The notes below the pieces were generated by a model. That model made no database searches. It was not told the DNA's origin and saw nothing but the letters and a program-made list of their open reading frames with translations. This document shows positions 43,711 to 53,016 of a stretch of DNA of 64,000 nt, in pieces. How positions within the stretch are numbered: the stretch's first letter is position 1; every line of letters starts with the position of its first letter. The DNA lies in assembly GCA_022486625.1 (NCBI GenBank), contig JAKVKH010000001.1:1-64000 (forward strand), read 5' to 3'. Both the position numbers and the translations under genes were made by a program. Origin of the DNA: Butyrivibrio sp. (GTDB taxonomy: Bacteria; Bacillota; Clostridia; Lachnospirales; Lachnospiraceae).

Positions 43711-45408
43711 ATGACTATGACATTATCGGTGAATATGATCTGGATGGCACTGTGTACGGCACTGATTATTTCACTTCAGGCAGGTTTTACGCTGATGGAG
43801 GCAGGTTTTACCAGAGAAAAAAATGCCGGGGACATCATTATCAAGAATCTGTTGAATTTCAGTATATGTATGCTTCTGTTCTGGTTTATCGGTTTCGGAA
43901 TCATGTTCGGAAAGGGTAGTGGATTTGCCGGAAAAATAGATTTTTTCAGTATGGGTGATTATACGGAAAGCATTGCAGATGATGCATCATCAGGAATGTT
44001 CATTGCCATGCAGGGTGCAACTGCAGCAGTGATTATGGCAGTTGTGACGGGTGCAATGGCAGAACGCAGCAGAATGACGGCCGTGTGTGCATTCGGTGCA
44101 GTCATGGCGGCATTTATCTATCCGATTGCCGGGCACTGGACTATGGGCGGCGGGTGGCTTTCTGCAAATGGTTTTCACGATGCGGCAGGAGCATGTACGG
44201 TTCAGATGGTGGCCGGAATCGCGGCTTTTATCGGTGCAAAGCTTTTGGGACCCAGAAAGGGACGCTACGCAGAAAATGGAAATATTCATGCAATTCCGGG
44301 GCACAGTCTTCTGATGGGAACGCTTGGTGTTTTACTTCTGTGGACCGGCTGGTTTGGACTGATCGGTCAGGGAGGAACGGTACGGATTGGCAATGTATTT
44401 CTGAATACCAGTCTGTCTGTGGCGTCAGCTTCTGTGATTACGGTTCTGTATACGACCGGAAAGTATAAAAGACCGGATATCTCTCTGATTCTGAACGGCG
44501 TTATGGCAGGACTGGTTTCAATTTCTTCCGGATGTGATGAAGTAGCACCTGCAGGTGCCGTTATCATTGGAAGCATGGCGGGAATTCTGACGGTGAATGG
44601 CACGGTATGGATGGATCAGAAGGCAAAGGAAGATGATCCGATCGGTGCAGCTGCAGTATTCGGGCTGTGCGGAGGAGCAGGTACGATAGCAACAGGAATT
44701 TTCTCTACAAAAGGAGGACTTTTGTATGGTGGGGGAGGAAGTCTTCTGGCGGTCCAGATTATCGGTGTGGCGGCGGTTGTACTCTGGGTGTCACTGACCA
44801 GCTATATCACATTCAGGATTATTGACCATATTACAGGACTGCGGGTGTCAGAGGAAGAGGAAACGGCGGGACTTGGCATTTCATTTCAGGAAGCACCGCA
44901 TGATTATGTAGATCTGCTGCCGGAAGTCAAAGAGGATGCAGACTATGAGCATTCACTGAAAGCTACAGTGAAAGATATTCCGATTGATATTGCCATACCG
45001 GTCAGAGGAGCCATGCCGGGATCGGGAAACTGGGACGGAACAGCACTTACCAGAGTAGATATCCTCTGCAGACAGTCCAGATTTGAAGAGCTCAAGAGCG
45101 CCATGAATCGGATTGGTGTGACCGGAATGACGGTGTCTCAGGTACTGGGATGTGGAATGCAGAAAGGTGCAGCAGAGTATTACAGAGGAATTCCGATGGA
45201 TATACAGCTGCTTCCGAAAATGAGGGTTGAAATTGTTGTGGCGAAAATTCCGGTGTCAAAGGTTGTAAACTGTGCACGGAAAATACTGTATACCGGTCAT
45301 ATCGGAGACGGTAAAATATTTATTTATGATGTGCGGGATGCCATCAAGATCAGAACGGGAGAAACAGGCTATGCTGCAATGCAGGGCATAGAAGATGTTG
45401 TTTCATAA
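43711..45408 (+). CDS. Amt-type transporter fused to PII domain, with altered pore residues
   Basis: The 565-residue protein joins an Amt/Rh-type membrane domain of about 11 helices (about 5-390) to a C-terminal PII (GlnB) domain (about 450-565). The PII part keeps the Gln in GMQKG, the T-loop Tyr in YYRG, the B-loop GHIGDGKIF and the RTGETG end, so it should bind ATP and 2-oxoglutarate. In the Amt part, ungapped comparison with usual family motifs puts Gln165 (CTVQMVAG) at the first pore His, Phe317 (AAVFGLCG) at the second, and Met145 (HWTMGGGWL) at the Trp before GGG; Asp157 is kept. It may carry another substrate or act as a sensor. The ATG at 43717 is an alternative, better-spaced start. 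Confidence 0.88.
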   Translation: MTMTLSVNMIWMALCTALIISLQAGFTLMEAGFTREKNAGDIIIKNLLNFSICMLLFWFIGFGIMFGKGSGFAGKIDFFSMGDYTESIADDASSGMFIAMQGATAAVIMAVVTGAMAERSRMTAVCAFGAVMAAFIYPIAGHWTMGGGWLSANGFHDAAGACTVQMVAGIAAFIGAKLLGPRKGRYAENGNIHAIPGHSLLMGTLGVLLLWTGWFGLIGQGGTVRIGNVFLNTSLSVASASVITVLYTTGKYKRPDISLILNGVMAGLVSISSGCDEVAPAGAVIIGSMAGILTVNGTVWMDQKAKEDDPIGAAAVFGLCGGAGTIATGIFSTKGGLLYGGGGSLLAVQIIGVAAVVLWVSLTSYITFRIIDHITGLRVSEEEETAGLGISFQEAPHDYVDLLPEVKEDADYEHSLKATVKDIPIDIAIPVRGAMPGSGNWDGTALTRVDILCRQSRFEELKSAMNRIGVTGMTVSQVLGCGMQKGAAEYYRGIPMDIQLLPKMRVEIVVAKIPVSKVVNCARKILYTGHIGDGKIFIYDVRDAIKIRTGETGYAAMQGIEDVVS

Positions 45409-45439
45409 TAAAGTCGGGAGAAAAAGGCAGGATGGAGCA

Positions 45440-46435
45440 ATGAGAGTAAAACTATGTCAGGATGATCCGTTTGGCGGGGCACCGTCAAGGGCGGAAATCA
45501 TATCCTTCTGGAGAAAACAGCTGGAAGGTATTCCGGCAATTACATCAGTGGATATTGAAGAGAATTTTACGCCGGACAGAGCGGATGAAATAGCAGCGGA
45601 TTATGACATCCTTCTGGGGGCGTGGATTGCGGATGATCTTTTTGACAGGGCCTTTTTTGAACGACATCCGAATCTGAAGTATATCGCTACTTTCGGACAT
45701 GGATTCGGCAAATTTGATCATCAGGCAGCGCGGGACTGCGGTGTTACCATTACGAACACTGTATATGGAGATATGACCATTGCACAGTTCGCAATGGCGC
45801 TGCTTCTGGGAATCTGTCATCATGTGGAAACGGAAAGCAGTTATTACAATAAAATTCTGGATAAGAACATGAGCTTCAGAGCGGTACCGGGAGTGACAAC
45901 AAGGCAGATAGAACTATATGAAAAAACAATCGGAATTATCGGACTTGGCAGCATCGGTCTGTGGATGGCCAGAATGGCTTCCGGCTTTGGAATGAAGGTG
46001 ATTGCATACAGCAGACATAAGCGTGAAGGGGAAAAATACAGCTTTGTGGAGCAGGTTTCGCTGGAAGAGCTACTGCGAAGAAGTGATGTCATTTCCATTC
46101 ACTGTCCGCTGACGGATGACACCAGGGGAATGATTTCCGCACAGGCAATCAGCCGGATGAAAGACGGCGTAATCCTGATCAATACGGCAAGAGGGGCGAT
46201 TATTGATGAAACGGCGATGGTAGATGCCCTGAAGTCAGGCAAAATCTATGCCGCAGGACTTGATGTGGTAACCGGGGAACCAAGACATGACAGATCACCG
46301 GTATTTGACTGTCCCAATGCACTGATTACCGGGCATATTGCATGGGCACCTGCGGAGGCAAGATACAGAACCGTGAGAATTGCGGTTCAGAATATGAGAA
46401 ACTGGCTGGCCGGAAATCCGACCAGTGTAATCTGA
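45440..46435 (+). CDS. D-2-hydroxyacid dehydrogenase
   Basis: The 331-residue enzyme from ATG 45440 (GGATGGAG upstream) has the NAD-binding GLGSIGLWMARMASGFGMKV and the catalytic Arg in NTARGAIID, Glu in VVTGEP and His in ITGHIAW. It reduces 2-oxoacids to D-2-hydroxyacids or the reverse, in the cytoplasm. The next genes are PLP aminotransferases, so it may work on the 2-oxoacid made from the imported amino acid. The substrate is not readable from sequence. Confidence 0.9.
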   Translation: MRVKLCQDDPFGGAPSRAEIISFWRKQLEGIPAITSVDIEENFTPDRADEIAADYDILLGAWIADDLFDRAFFERHPNLKYIATFGHGFGKFDHQAARDCGVTITNTVYGDMTIAQFAMALLLGICHHVETESSYYNKILDKNMSFRAVPGVTTRQIELYEKTIGIIGLGSIGLWMARMASGFGMKVIAYSRHKREGEKYSFVEQVSLEELLRRSDVISIHCPLTDDTRGMISAQAISRMKDGVILINTARGAIIDETAMVDALKSGKIYAAGLDVVTGEPRHDRSPVFDCPNALITGHIAWAPAEARYRTVRIAVQNMRNWLAGNPTSVI

Positions 46436-46454
46436 GCAGCAGATGGAGGCGAGA

Positions 46455-47540
46455 ATGAATACAGAAGAAATTTTCAGCAGAAGTGTACTTGAAAAACCGG
46501 AATCCCAGAGAGCCAGCAGGTCTAATGCTTCACTTGATCTGACAAGACTCATGCGGCTTGGATGGAATGAAAATCCGTATGGAATGGCACCGGAGGTTTT
46601 AAAAACAATTCAGGAAGCAGCAAGGAAGGGACATCTGTATCAGGATTTCTGGTGCAGAGATGTAAAAAAGGCGATTGCAGATTTCTACGGAATGACACCG
46701 GAAAATGTAATTATGGGTGCAGGATCCAGTCCTCTGATCGAAATGACGGGGCAGGCTTTTATCAATCCGGGAGATGAGGTACTGATGTGTCCGACCTTTG
46801 CTGCATTCAATGATATGACGGAAGTAAGGCTCGGCAGGGTGGTAACTGTACCGCTTAAAGAAAACAAAGGCTATGATTTGAACGGATTGTTAAAGGCAGT
46901 GACTCCCAGAACCAAAATGGTGGTGATCTGTAATCCGAATAACCCGACAGGACAGTATATTCCCTATGAGGAGATTGTCAGCTTTATGGAAAAACTGCCG
47001 GAGGATATTGTAGTCTTTTTTGATGAAGCATATATCGAATTTGCAACGGCACCGGATTGCAGGAGTGCGGTGCCGCTGATCAGTCAGATGCCGGATAAGC
47101 CGATTATCGTATCCAGAACGTTTTCCAAATATTACGGAATGGCAGGAGTTCGCTGCGGATATCTGCTTTGCAGCAGAGAACTGGCAGCAGGGATCAGCAG
47201 GATCCCGGGAAGCTGGGTATCGAGAGATGCACAGGCCGGGGCAGTTGCCGCACTGAAAGAGCAGAAATATTATCAGAGTACGAAAAAGCAGATTGTGGAA
47301 GGAGTTGCATATCTGGAACGGGAACTTGCTGCACTTGGATGTACTGTATACCATACACAGACGAACTTTATCATGTTCGATCCGCATATTGACTGCGAAA
47401 AGGTCAGAGAGGAAATCATTGAACGAGGAATTCTGATCAGTATCCCCATGCTGTGCAGAGTATCTGTCGGGACAGAAACGGAAAATGAATATTTTATCCA
47501 GTGTATGAAGGACATACTGAAAAATGCAGCAGTTGCCTGA
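46455..47540 (+). CDS. HisC-like class I/II aminotransferase A
   Basis: The 361-residue enzyme starts at ATG 46455, 5 bases after GGAGG. It has the histidinol-phosphate aminotransferase plan: LGWNENPYGMAPEV, CNPNNPTG, DEAYIEF, and the PLP lysine in SRTFSKYYGMAGVRCGY. No other his genes are nearby, so a biosynthetic HisC role is unlikely; HisC-like enzymes also use aromatic amino acids and other amines. A second, diverged copy follows after 30 bases. Confidence 0.87.
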   Translation: MNTEEIFSRSVLEKPESQRASRSNASLDLTRLMRLGWNENPYGMAPEVLKTIQEAARKGHLYQDFWCRDVKKAIADFYGMTPENVIMGAGSSPLIEMTGQAFINPGDEVLMCPTFAAFNDMTEVRLGRVVTVPLKENKGYDLNGLLKAVTPRTKMVVICNPNNPTGQYIPYEEIVSFMEKLPEDIVVFFDEAYIEFATAPDCRSAVPLISQMPDKPIIVSRTFSKYYGMAGVRCGYLLCSRELAAGISRIPGSWVSRDAQAGAVAALKEQKYYQSTKKQIVEGVAYLERELAALGCTVYHTQTNFIMFDPHIDCEKVREEIIERGILISIPMLCRVSVGTETENEYFIQCMKDILKNAAVA

Positions 47541-47570
47541 AAACAGGATTCTGATACGGGAGGAAACGGT

Positions 47571-48668
47571 ATGATTGATATTTCGGAACTTATGAGAGAT
47601 CCACTTAAGGAATCCAGAGCATATATTGCAGGACAGGCGATTCCGGCGGCACTCATGCAGCCGGGAGTTGTAAAACTCAACGCCAATGAGAATCAGTACG
47701 GCCCAAGTCCCATGGCAATCAAGGCAATGGCACGGGAGCTTCAGAATGGAAATCTGTATCCGCAGAGTGTGATGCAGGCACTTCGTGAAAAAATCGCATC
47801 GCATTATCAGAAAGATCCCGGACAGATTACCTTGTTCAATGGTTCAGGTGCGGCAATCAATGCAATCGGGGATACGTTTCTGAATCCGGAGGATGAGGTA
47901 CTGATCTGCTCGCCGACCTACATGGCATATGCGCCGCTTCCTTCAAGATTCGGGGCGAAAATTGTGGAGGTACCGGCACTGGAAGGACTTTATACGGATC
48001 TGGATGCATTGTATGGAGGAATTTCGGACAGGACGAAACTGATTTTCATCTGCAATCCGAATAATCCGACGGGGACACTGCTGAATCACCATGCACTGAA
48101 GAATTTCATTTATCACCTGCCGGAGCATGTGATCTGCGTCGTGGATGAAGCGTATTATGACTGGATTGATGTTCCCGGGTACGAGAGCGCTATGAACTTT
48201 ATTGATGAACGGAGCAAACTGATCGTACTCCGTACTTTTTCCAAAATATACGGAATGGCGGGCTGCAGAGTCGGATTTGCGGTTACGAATGAAGAAACGG
48301 CAAAGACACTCGGAACAGCGTCCAATCTGTTCTATACGAACAGGATCGGCGCTGCGGGAGCAATTGATGCGCTTGATGATACTGCATTCTGTAAAATGGT
48401 ATACCGCAATAACTGTGAGCAGCGGGAGTATATGAGCACAGAAATGGAAAAAATGGGAATTGACGTGGCACCAAGTCAGGCCAGCTTCATTTATTTCAAT
48501 GCACATTGCGATACGGATAAATGTCTGCAGGAACTGGAAGAAAAGCATATTTTTATCAGAACATTTCCTGCTTCGTGTCTCAGGGTCAGCATTGGAAGAC
48601 CGGAACAGAATCAGGCATTTCTTGATGCCATGAAAGAATTTCTGATCAGAAACCGGAAAGTTGCATAA
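47571..48668 (+). CDS. HisC-like class I/II aminotransferase B
   Basis: The 365-residue enzyme is a diverged neighbour of aminotransferase A, with LNANENQYGPSPMA, CNPNNPTG, DEAYYDW and the PLP lysine in LRTFSKIYGMAGCRVGF. Sequence identity is clearly partial, so the pair may use different substrates or form a heterodimer. GGGAGGAAACGGT precedes the ATG. It precedes the MATE exporter by 8 bases. Confidence 0.87.
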   Translation: MIDISELMRDPLKESRAYIAGQAIPAALMQPGVVKLNANENQYGPSPMAIKAMARELQNGNLYPQSVMQALREKIASHYQKDPGQITLFNGSGAAINAIGDTFLNPEDEVLICSPTYMAYAPLPSRFGAKIVEVPALEGLYTDLDALYGGISDRTKLIFICNPNNPTGTLLNHHALKNFIYHLPEHVICVVDEAYYDWIDVPGYESAMNFIDERSKLIVLRTFSKIYGMAGCRVGFAVTNEETAKTLGTASNLFYTNRIGAAGAIDALDDTAFCKMVYRNNCEQREYMSTEMEKMGIDVAPSQASFIYFNAHCDTDKCLQELEEKHIFIRTFPASCLRVSIGRPEQNQAFLDAMKEFLIRNRKVA

Positions 48669-48676
48669 AGCGGAAA

Positions 48677-50056
48677 GTGGTGGATGAATTGGCAGATGAA
48701 ATGTTGTTTGACGGAAAAAAGATCAGAAAGCTGATACTGCCGCTTGTGGTGGAACAGATGTTGGCGGTTACGGTAGGCATGGCGGATATGATTATGGTAT
48801 CCGGAGCCGGAGAGACGGCAGTTTCCGGAATTTCACTGGTTAATACCATCAGCAACCTTCTGATTATGTTTTTTTCGGCGCTTGCAACAGGAGGTGCGGT
48901 TGTATCTGCACAGTTTCTGGGTGCGGGGAATCATAAAAAAGCCTGTCATGCTGCAGGGGAGCTTTTAAGCATCTGTATTCTGACTTCTGTAGTCATTACA
49001 CTGATTTCTCTGATACTGAATCATCAGATTCTGCATCTGATTTATGGGAATGTCGAGCCGCAGGTGATGCAGAATGCCGTAACCTATTTCTATATTACGG
49101 CACTTTCTTTTCCGTTTCTGGCAGTGTACAATGCCTGCGCCGGATTGTTCCGATCTATGAATAATTCAAGAGTATCCATGGAAGTGTCAGTGGTAATGAA
49201 TTTTATGAATGTGGCCGGGAATGCAGTGTTCGTATATGGATTCCATCTCATGGTGGCGGGGGTTGCGCTGTCAACTCTGATCTCCAGAATGGCGGCATGC
49301 ATGATCATGTATCTTTTAATCAGAAGACCCGGATTTGAGATTCATATTACAGAAAGAGTAAATTTTCATCTGGATATGGAAACGGTAAGGGGGATTCTTT
49401 CCATCGGGATTCCCAATGCATTGGAAAACAGTATGTTTAATATCGGCAAGCTGATGACACAGAGTCTGATATCCGGATTCGGGACAGCATCAATTGCGGC
49501 AAATGCCTGTGCATCGACAGTAGAAACAATGGCAGATATTCCTTCCATTGCAATCGGTCTGGGTCTTGTGACGATGGTTGGGCAGTGCGCAGGTGCTGGA
49601 CGATATGATCAGGCAAGATTTTATGGCAAAAAAATGATGAAAACCGCGTATCAGCTGCTGGCAGTTACCAATATCCTGATTCTGGCAGGTGCAGGATTCA
49701 TTGCCGGTTGGTTCAATCTGTCAGAAGAAGGTAATACACTGGCCATCATCCTGATCCGTTATCATAGTGTCTGCTGCATGGCGATATGGCCGCTTGCGTT
49801 TACAATTCCCAGTATTCTGCGTGCTGCAGGAGATGCAAAATATACTATGACAATCAGTATTGTTTCCATGTGGATTTTCCGGATCGGACTGGCATATGTG
49901 ATCGGCGGATATATGCAGGAATATCTGCAGATGGGTGTTGTGGGTGTATGGATTGCAATGACAATTGACTGGGTGGTACGTGCTGTGTTTAATATTATCC
50001 GTTTTCGCGGACACAGATGGGAAGGAAAGGCAGTTACGCTTCAGGAGCCAGCTTGA
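48677..50056 (+). CDS. MATE-family multidrug/metabolite exporter
   Basis: The 459-residue protein has about 12 membrane helices in two halves (ILPLVVEQMLAVTVGMADMI and ILSIGIPNALENSMFNIGKLM, each typical of MATE proteins). It exports organic cations or small metabolites using sodium or proton gradients. The start is uncertain: GTG 48677 has no spaced site; TTG 48689 lies 5 bases after GTGG; ATG 48701 is another choice. As last gene of the amino-acid run it might export a product of the aminotransferase or dehydrogenase steps. Confidence 0.9.
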   Translation: MVDELADEMLFDGKKIRKLILPLVVEQMLAVTVGMADMIMVSGAGETAVSGISLVNTISNLLIMFFSALATGGAVVSAQFLGAGNHKKACHAAGELLSICILTSVVITLISLILNHQILHLIYGNVEPQVMQNAVTYFYITALSFPFLAVYNACAGLFRSMNNSRVSMEVSVVMNFMNVAGNAVFVYGFHLMVAGVALSTLISRMAACMIMYLLIRRPGFEIHITERVNFHLDMETVRGILSIGIPNALENSMFNIGKLMTQSLISGFGTASIAANACASTVETMADIPSIAIGLGLVTMVGQCAGAGRYDQARFYGKKMMKTAYQLLAVTNILILAGAGFIAGWFNLSEEGNTLAIILIRYHSVCCMAIWPLAFTIPSILRAAGDAKYTMTISIVSMWIFRIGLAYVIGGYMQEYLQMGVVGVWIAMTIDWVVRAVFNIIRFRGHRWEGKAVTLQEPA

Positions 50057-50100
50057 AATATCGATAATTAATGTATGACATCAGGACAATCAAGGAGTAT

Positions 50101-50124
50101 GATATTAATGTGACAATTAATATC
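50101..50124. promoter_or_regulatory. Perfect 9-base inverted repeat before the SBP-hybrid kinase
   Basis: GATATTAAT and ATTAATATC flank GTGACA, 21 bases before the kinase start. The symmetry and position suggest a repressor or regulator site. Confidence 0.45.
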
Positions 50125-50145
50125 TTCCGATGAAGGAGAGTTCAC

Positions 50146-53007
50146 ATGATGTCATATGAGTGCTTATGCAGGAGCTTATACAGAGCAGAAAAGGACAGTG
50201 TCGGACGTATGTTCTTTTTTGCTCTTTTTATGATCGTTTTTTATTTGGGTACGGGGACGGGCAATTTTAAGGTATCTGCAGCAGAACCGGGACAGCGCAC
50301 AGTGGTGAAAGCCGGATTTTTTGAAAACGGCGATTTCATGCATAAGGATGCAGACGGAGAATATGAAGGCTATGATATAGATTACTATTATACAATTGCG
50401 GGATATGCGGGCTGGAAAATTGAATTTGTTGAATATGAAGGCGTAAATGATGCTGTAGCAGCACTGAAAAGAGGGGACATTCAGGTCCTGAGCGGACTGA
50501 CGGAGACGAAGGCGCGGGATAAAGAATTCCTGGTGTCAGAACAGAAGATGTGCACATCTGGGCTTGCAGTGCAGGTACGGGCAGATGAGGACAGGTTTGA
50601 TGTCAGTGATATTACGTCGATGGAGAATATGACCTGCGGAGTGCTGAAAGGGTCCAGTGTGGAGCAGCAGTATCGGCAGTGGTGCATTTTAAACGGACTT
50701 ACACCACATATTACTGAATATGACAGTATTACGCAACGTAATGAAGCGTTCTATGCCAAAGAGACAGATGCCATTGTGGCAGGTTCGACTATCGAAAATG
50801 CACAGAAGCTGGCTGAGGTTTCGTCAGTGGATCTGTATTTTATGTTCCATTGGGGAGAAACACAGTTAAAGAACAGTCTGGACAGTGCGATGCGGATTCT
50901 GGCACTGGAAAATCCGGATTATACACTCCATTTGAAGGAGAAATATTTTCCGGCAACAAGAAATGCAAAGCCCTCATTTACCGCAGCGGAAAAAAAATAT
51001 ATTCAGGAAAATCCGGTAGTCAGAATTGCTGTTCCGGTAAAAGATGAACCGTTCTGTCAGAAGGAGGGAGATACAGTTACGGGAATTTTGCCGGAATATT
51101 ATGCGCATCTGGGAGAACTTACAGGACTTACCTTTGAATGTGTGCCTTTCACATCCAAGGAAGAAGCCTGTGATGCCCTTATAAATGGAAAAATTGATGT
51201 GGCGGGTGTATTTGAATATGACAGCTATAGAGCACATAACCTGAATGTGATTCTGTCTCAGCCGTATCTGCAGATCAGCATGGTGCAGCTTACGCGTGCA
51301 GGAACAGACAGAATCTCCACAGTTGCCATGCCTGAACCGTATCAGGAATTTGTATCGGAAATCCTTCTTGGGCAGAATTCGAAGGCCAAAATTAAAGTGT
51401 ATGCATATAGCGATGAGTGCTTTGCTGCGCTTAAAAGCGGAGAAACGGATGCCGTCCTCTGTACACAGCCGGCGGCAACCTGGCTTCTGAACAGAAACCG
51501 GGCATCAGATTATGTACTTTCGGGTTTTGGCGGGAATGAAACATGGAATGTCAGTTTTGCCTTCGGGTACGGTGGAAAGGGGAATACACTTCGGTCTGTT
51601 TTGAATAAATCCATTCTGGCGGATCAGGGATATATCGATCAGCTTGTCAGCAGTGATATATTGCAGGATTCGGCAGATCTGGCAGGACTTTTCGACAGGT
51701 TGCCTGTATCAATTGTGGCGGCAATGGCAGGAATGGCAATGGCACTTCTGGTGATTGTGACAGCAGCACTGCTTATTATTGTCAGAAGAAGGCAGATAGA
51801 GAGAAAACTGGCAGCACAGCAGGTTGCACTTACGACTGCAATGGAAGAAACAAGGGCAAGGCATGCGTTTTTTGGTGCGATCAGTCATGATATGCGTACA
51901 CCGCTGAACGGAATTATCGGATTTACAGATCTGGCACTGAAAAGCGCAGATCTGCGGCAGATCATGGATTACCTGCAGAAAATTCACAGATCAGCGAATG
52001 TACTGAGCAGGCTCGTCAGTGATACGCTGATCATGTCCAGAATGGAAAATGGACAGTATATCCTCCATCCGGAGGAATGCAATATGAAAGAACTTCTGGA
52101 AGAAATTGCAGAGCCGGTGCGGGAAATGGCAATGGAAAAGGAAGTCAGTTTCAGGGTGCAGATCGAGGACAGCGCGGATCATTATGTATATGCAGACCGG
52201 CTGAGTCTCCAGCGCATTCTGCTGAACCTACTTTCAAATGCAGTTAAATTTACGCCAAATGGAGGATATGTCGCGCTTGATTATCAGTCTGAAAAGGATG
52301 GAAAAGAAAGCGTGATCACTGTTTCTGACAACGGAATCGGAATGAGCAGAGAATTTCTGCCGCATGCGTTTGAGATGCTTGCCCAGGAAAATCCGACTTC
52401 CGTAAGCATGGTTGGAAGTGGTATGGGACTTCCGGTAGTAAAGAGCATTGTGGATGCAATGGGCGGCACCGTTGAAGTTTCCAGCAGAAAAGGGAGTGGA
52501 ACGACATTTACGGTAAGACTGAATCTGGAAGAGAGGAAAGGATCGTCGGATACACAGAAAGAAATGCCGGAAGAAGAAAACTTAAGTGGAAGACATATTC
52601 TGGTCTGTGAAGATAATGAACTGAATCTGGAGATTATCAGGCAGATTCTGGAGATGCAGAAAATAACGGTAACTGTGGCAGAGAACGGAAAGGCCGGAGT
52701 TCAGGCATTTAAACAGAGCGCTCCTTACTTTTATGATCTGATTCTGATGGATCTGCGGATGCCGGTTATGGATGGCAAAACGGCAGCACATACCATTCGT
52801 ATGCTGCAGAGAGCGGATGCTGCAGATATTCCGATTCTGGCAGTTTCAGCGGATGCATATCAGGAAAATGTGGATGAAAGTATTGAAGCGGGCATGAATG
52901 GACATATTTCCAAGCCCGTGGATGCGGTAAAACTGATTCATACAATATTCAAATTCATTCAGTCATATGATAAGATAAGACAGGAACAGAAAAATGAAAA
53001 GACATGA
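50146..53007 (+). CDS. Hybrid histidine kinase with tandem solute-binding domains
   Basis: The 953-residue protein resembles BvgS/EvgS. A signal or anchor segment (about 20-45) is followed by two family-3 solute-binding domains (about 50-270 and 285-520), a membrane helix (about 523-548), HisKA with His581 in AISHDMRTPLN, a HATPase with NLLSNAVKFTP and DNGIGM, and a receiver with Asp869 in LMDLRMP. The first two domains probably bind an amino acid directly, outside the cell. It starts 89 bases after the amino-acid cluster, so it may sense the ligand that the cluster imports. No output domain is present. AAGGAG precedes ATG 50146 by 7 bases. Confidence 0.9.
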   Translation: MMSYECLCRSLYRAEKDSVGRMFFFALFMIVFYLGTGTGNFKVSAAEPGQRTVVKAGFFENGDFMHKDADGEYEGYDIDYYYTIAGYAGWKIEFVEYEGVNDAVAALKRGDIQVLSGLTETKARDKEFLVSEQKMCTSGLAVQVRADEDRFDVSDITSMENMTCGVLKGSSVEQQYRQWCILNGLTPHITEYDSITQRNEAFYAKETDAIVAGSTIENAQKLAEVSSVDLYFMFHWGETQLKNSLDSAMRILALENPDYTLHLKEKYFPATRNAKPSFTAAEKKYIQENPVVRIAVPVKDEPFCQKEGDTVTGILPEYYAHLGELTGLTFECVPFTSKEEACDALINGKIDVAGVFEYDSYRAHNLNVILSQPYLQISMVQLTRAGTDRISTVAMPEPYQEFVSEILLGQNSKAKIKVYAYSDECFAALKSGETDAVLCTQPAATWLLNRNRASDYVLSGFGGNETWNVSFAFGYGGKGNTLRSVLNKSILADQGYIDQLVSSDILQDSADLAGLFDRLPVSIVAAMAGMAMALLVIVTAALLIIVRRRQIERKLAAQQVALTTAMEETRARHAFFGAISHDMRTPLNGIIGFTDLALKSADLRQIMDYLQKIHRSANVLSRLVSDTLIMSRMENGQYILHPEECNMKELLEEIAEPVREMAMEKEVSFRVQIEDSADHYVYADRLSLQRILLNLLSNAVKFTPNGGYVALDYQSEKDGKESVITVSDNGIGMSREFLPHAFEMLAQENPTSVSMVGSGMGLPVVKSIVDAMGGTVEVSSRKGSGTTFTVRLNLEERKGSSDTQKEMPEEENLSGRHILVCEDNELNLEIIRQILEMQKITVTVAENGKAGVQAFKQSAPYFYDLILMDLRMPVMDGKTAAHTIRMLQRADAADIPILAVSADAYQENVDESIEAGMNGHISKPVDAVKLIHTIFKFIQSYDKIRQEQKNEKT

Positions 53008-53016
53008 GGTATAAAA

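Noticed and set aside
46455-48668. Histidine biosynthesis genes (hisC)
   Set aside because: Both enzymes resemble HisC, but no other his gene is close and the neighbours are transport and amino-acid conversion genes, so no hisC symbol was assigned.
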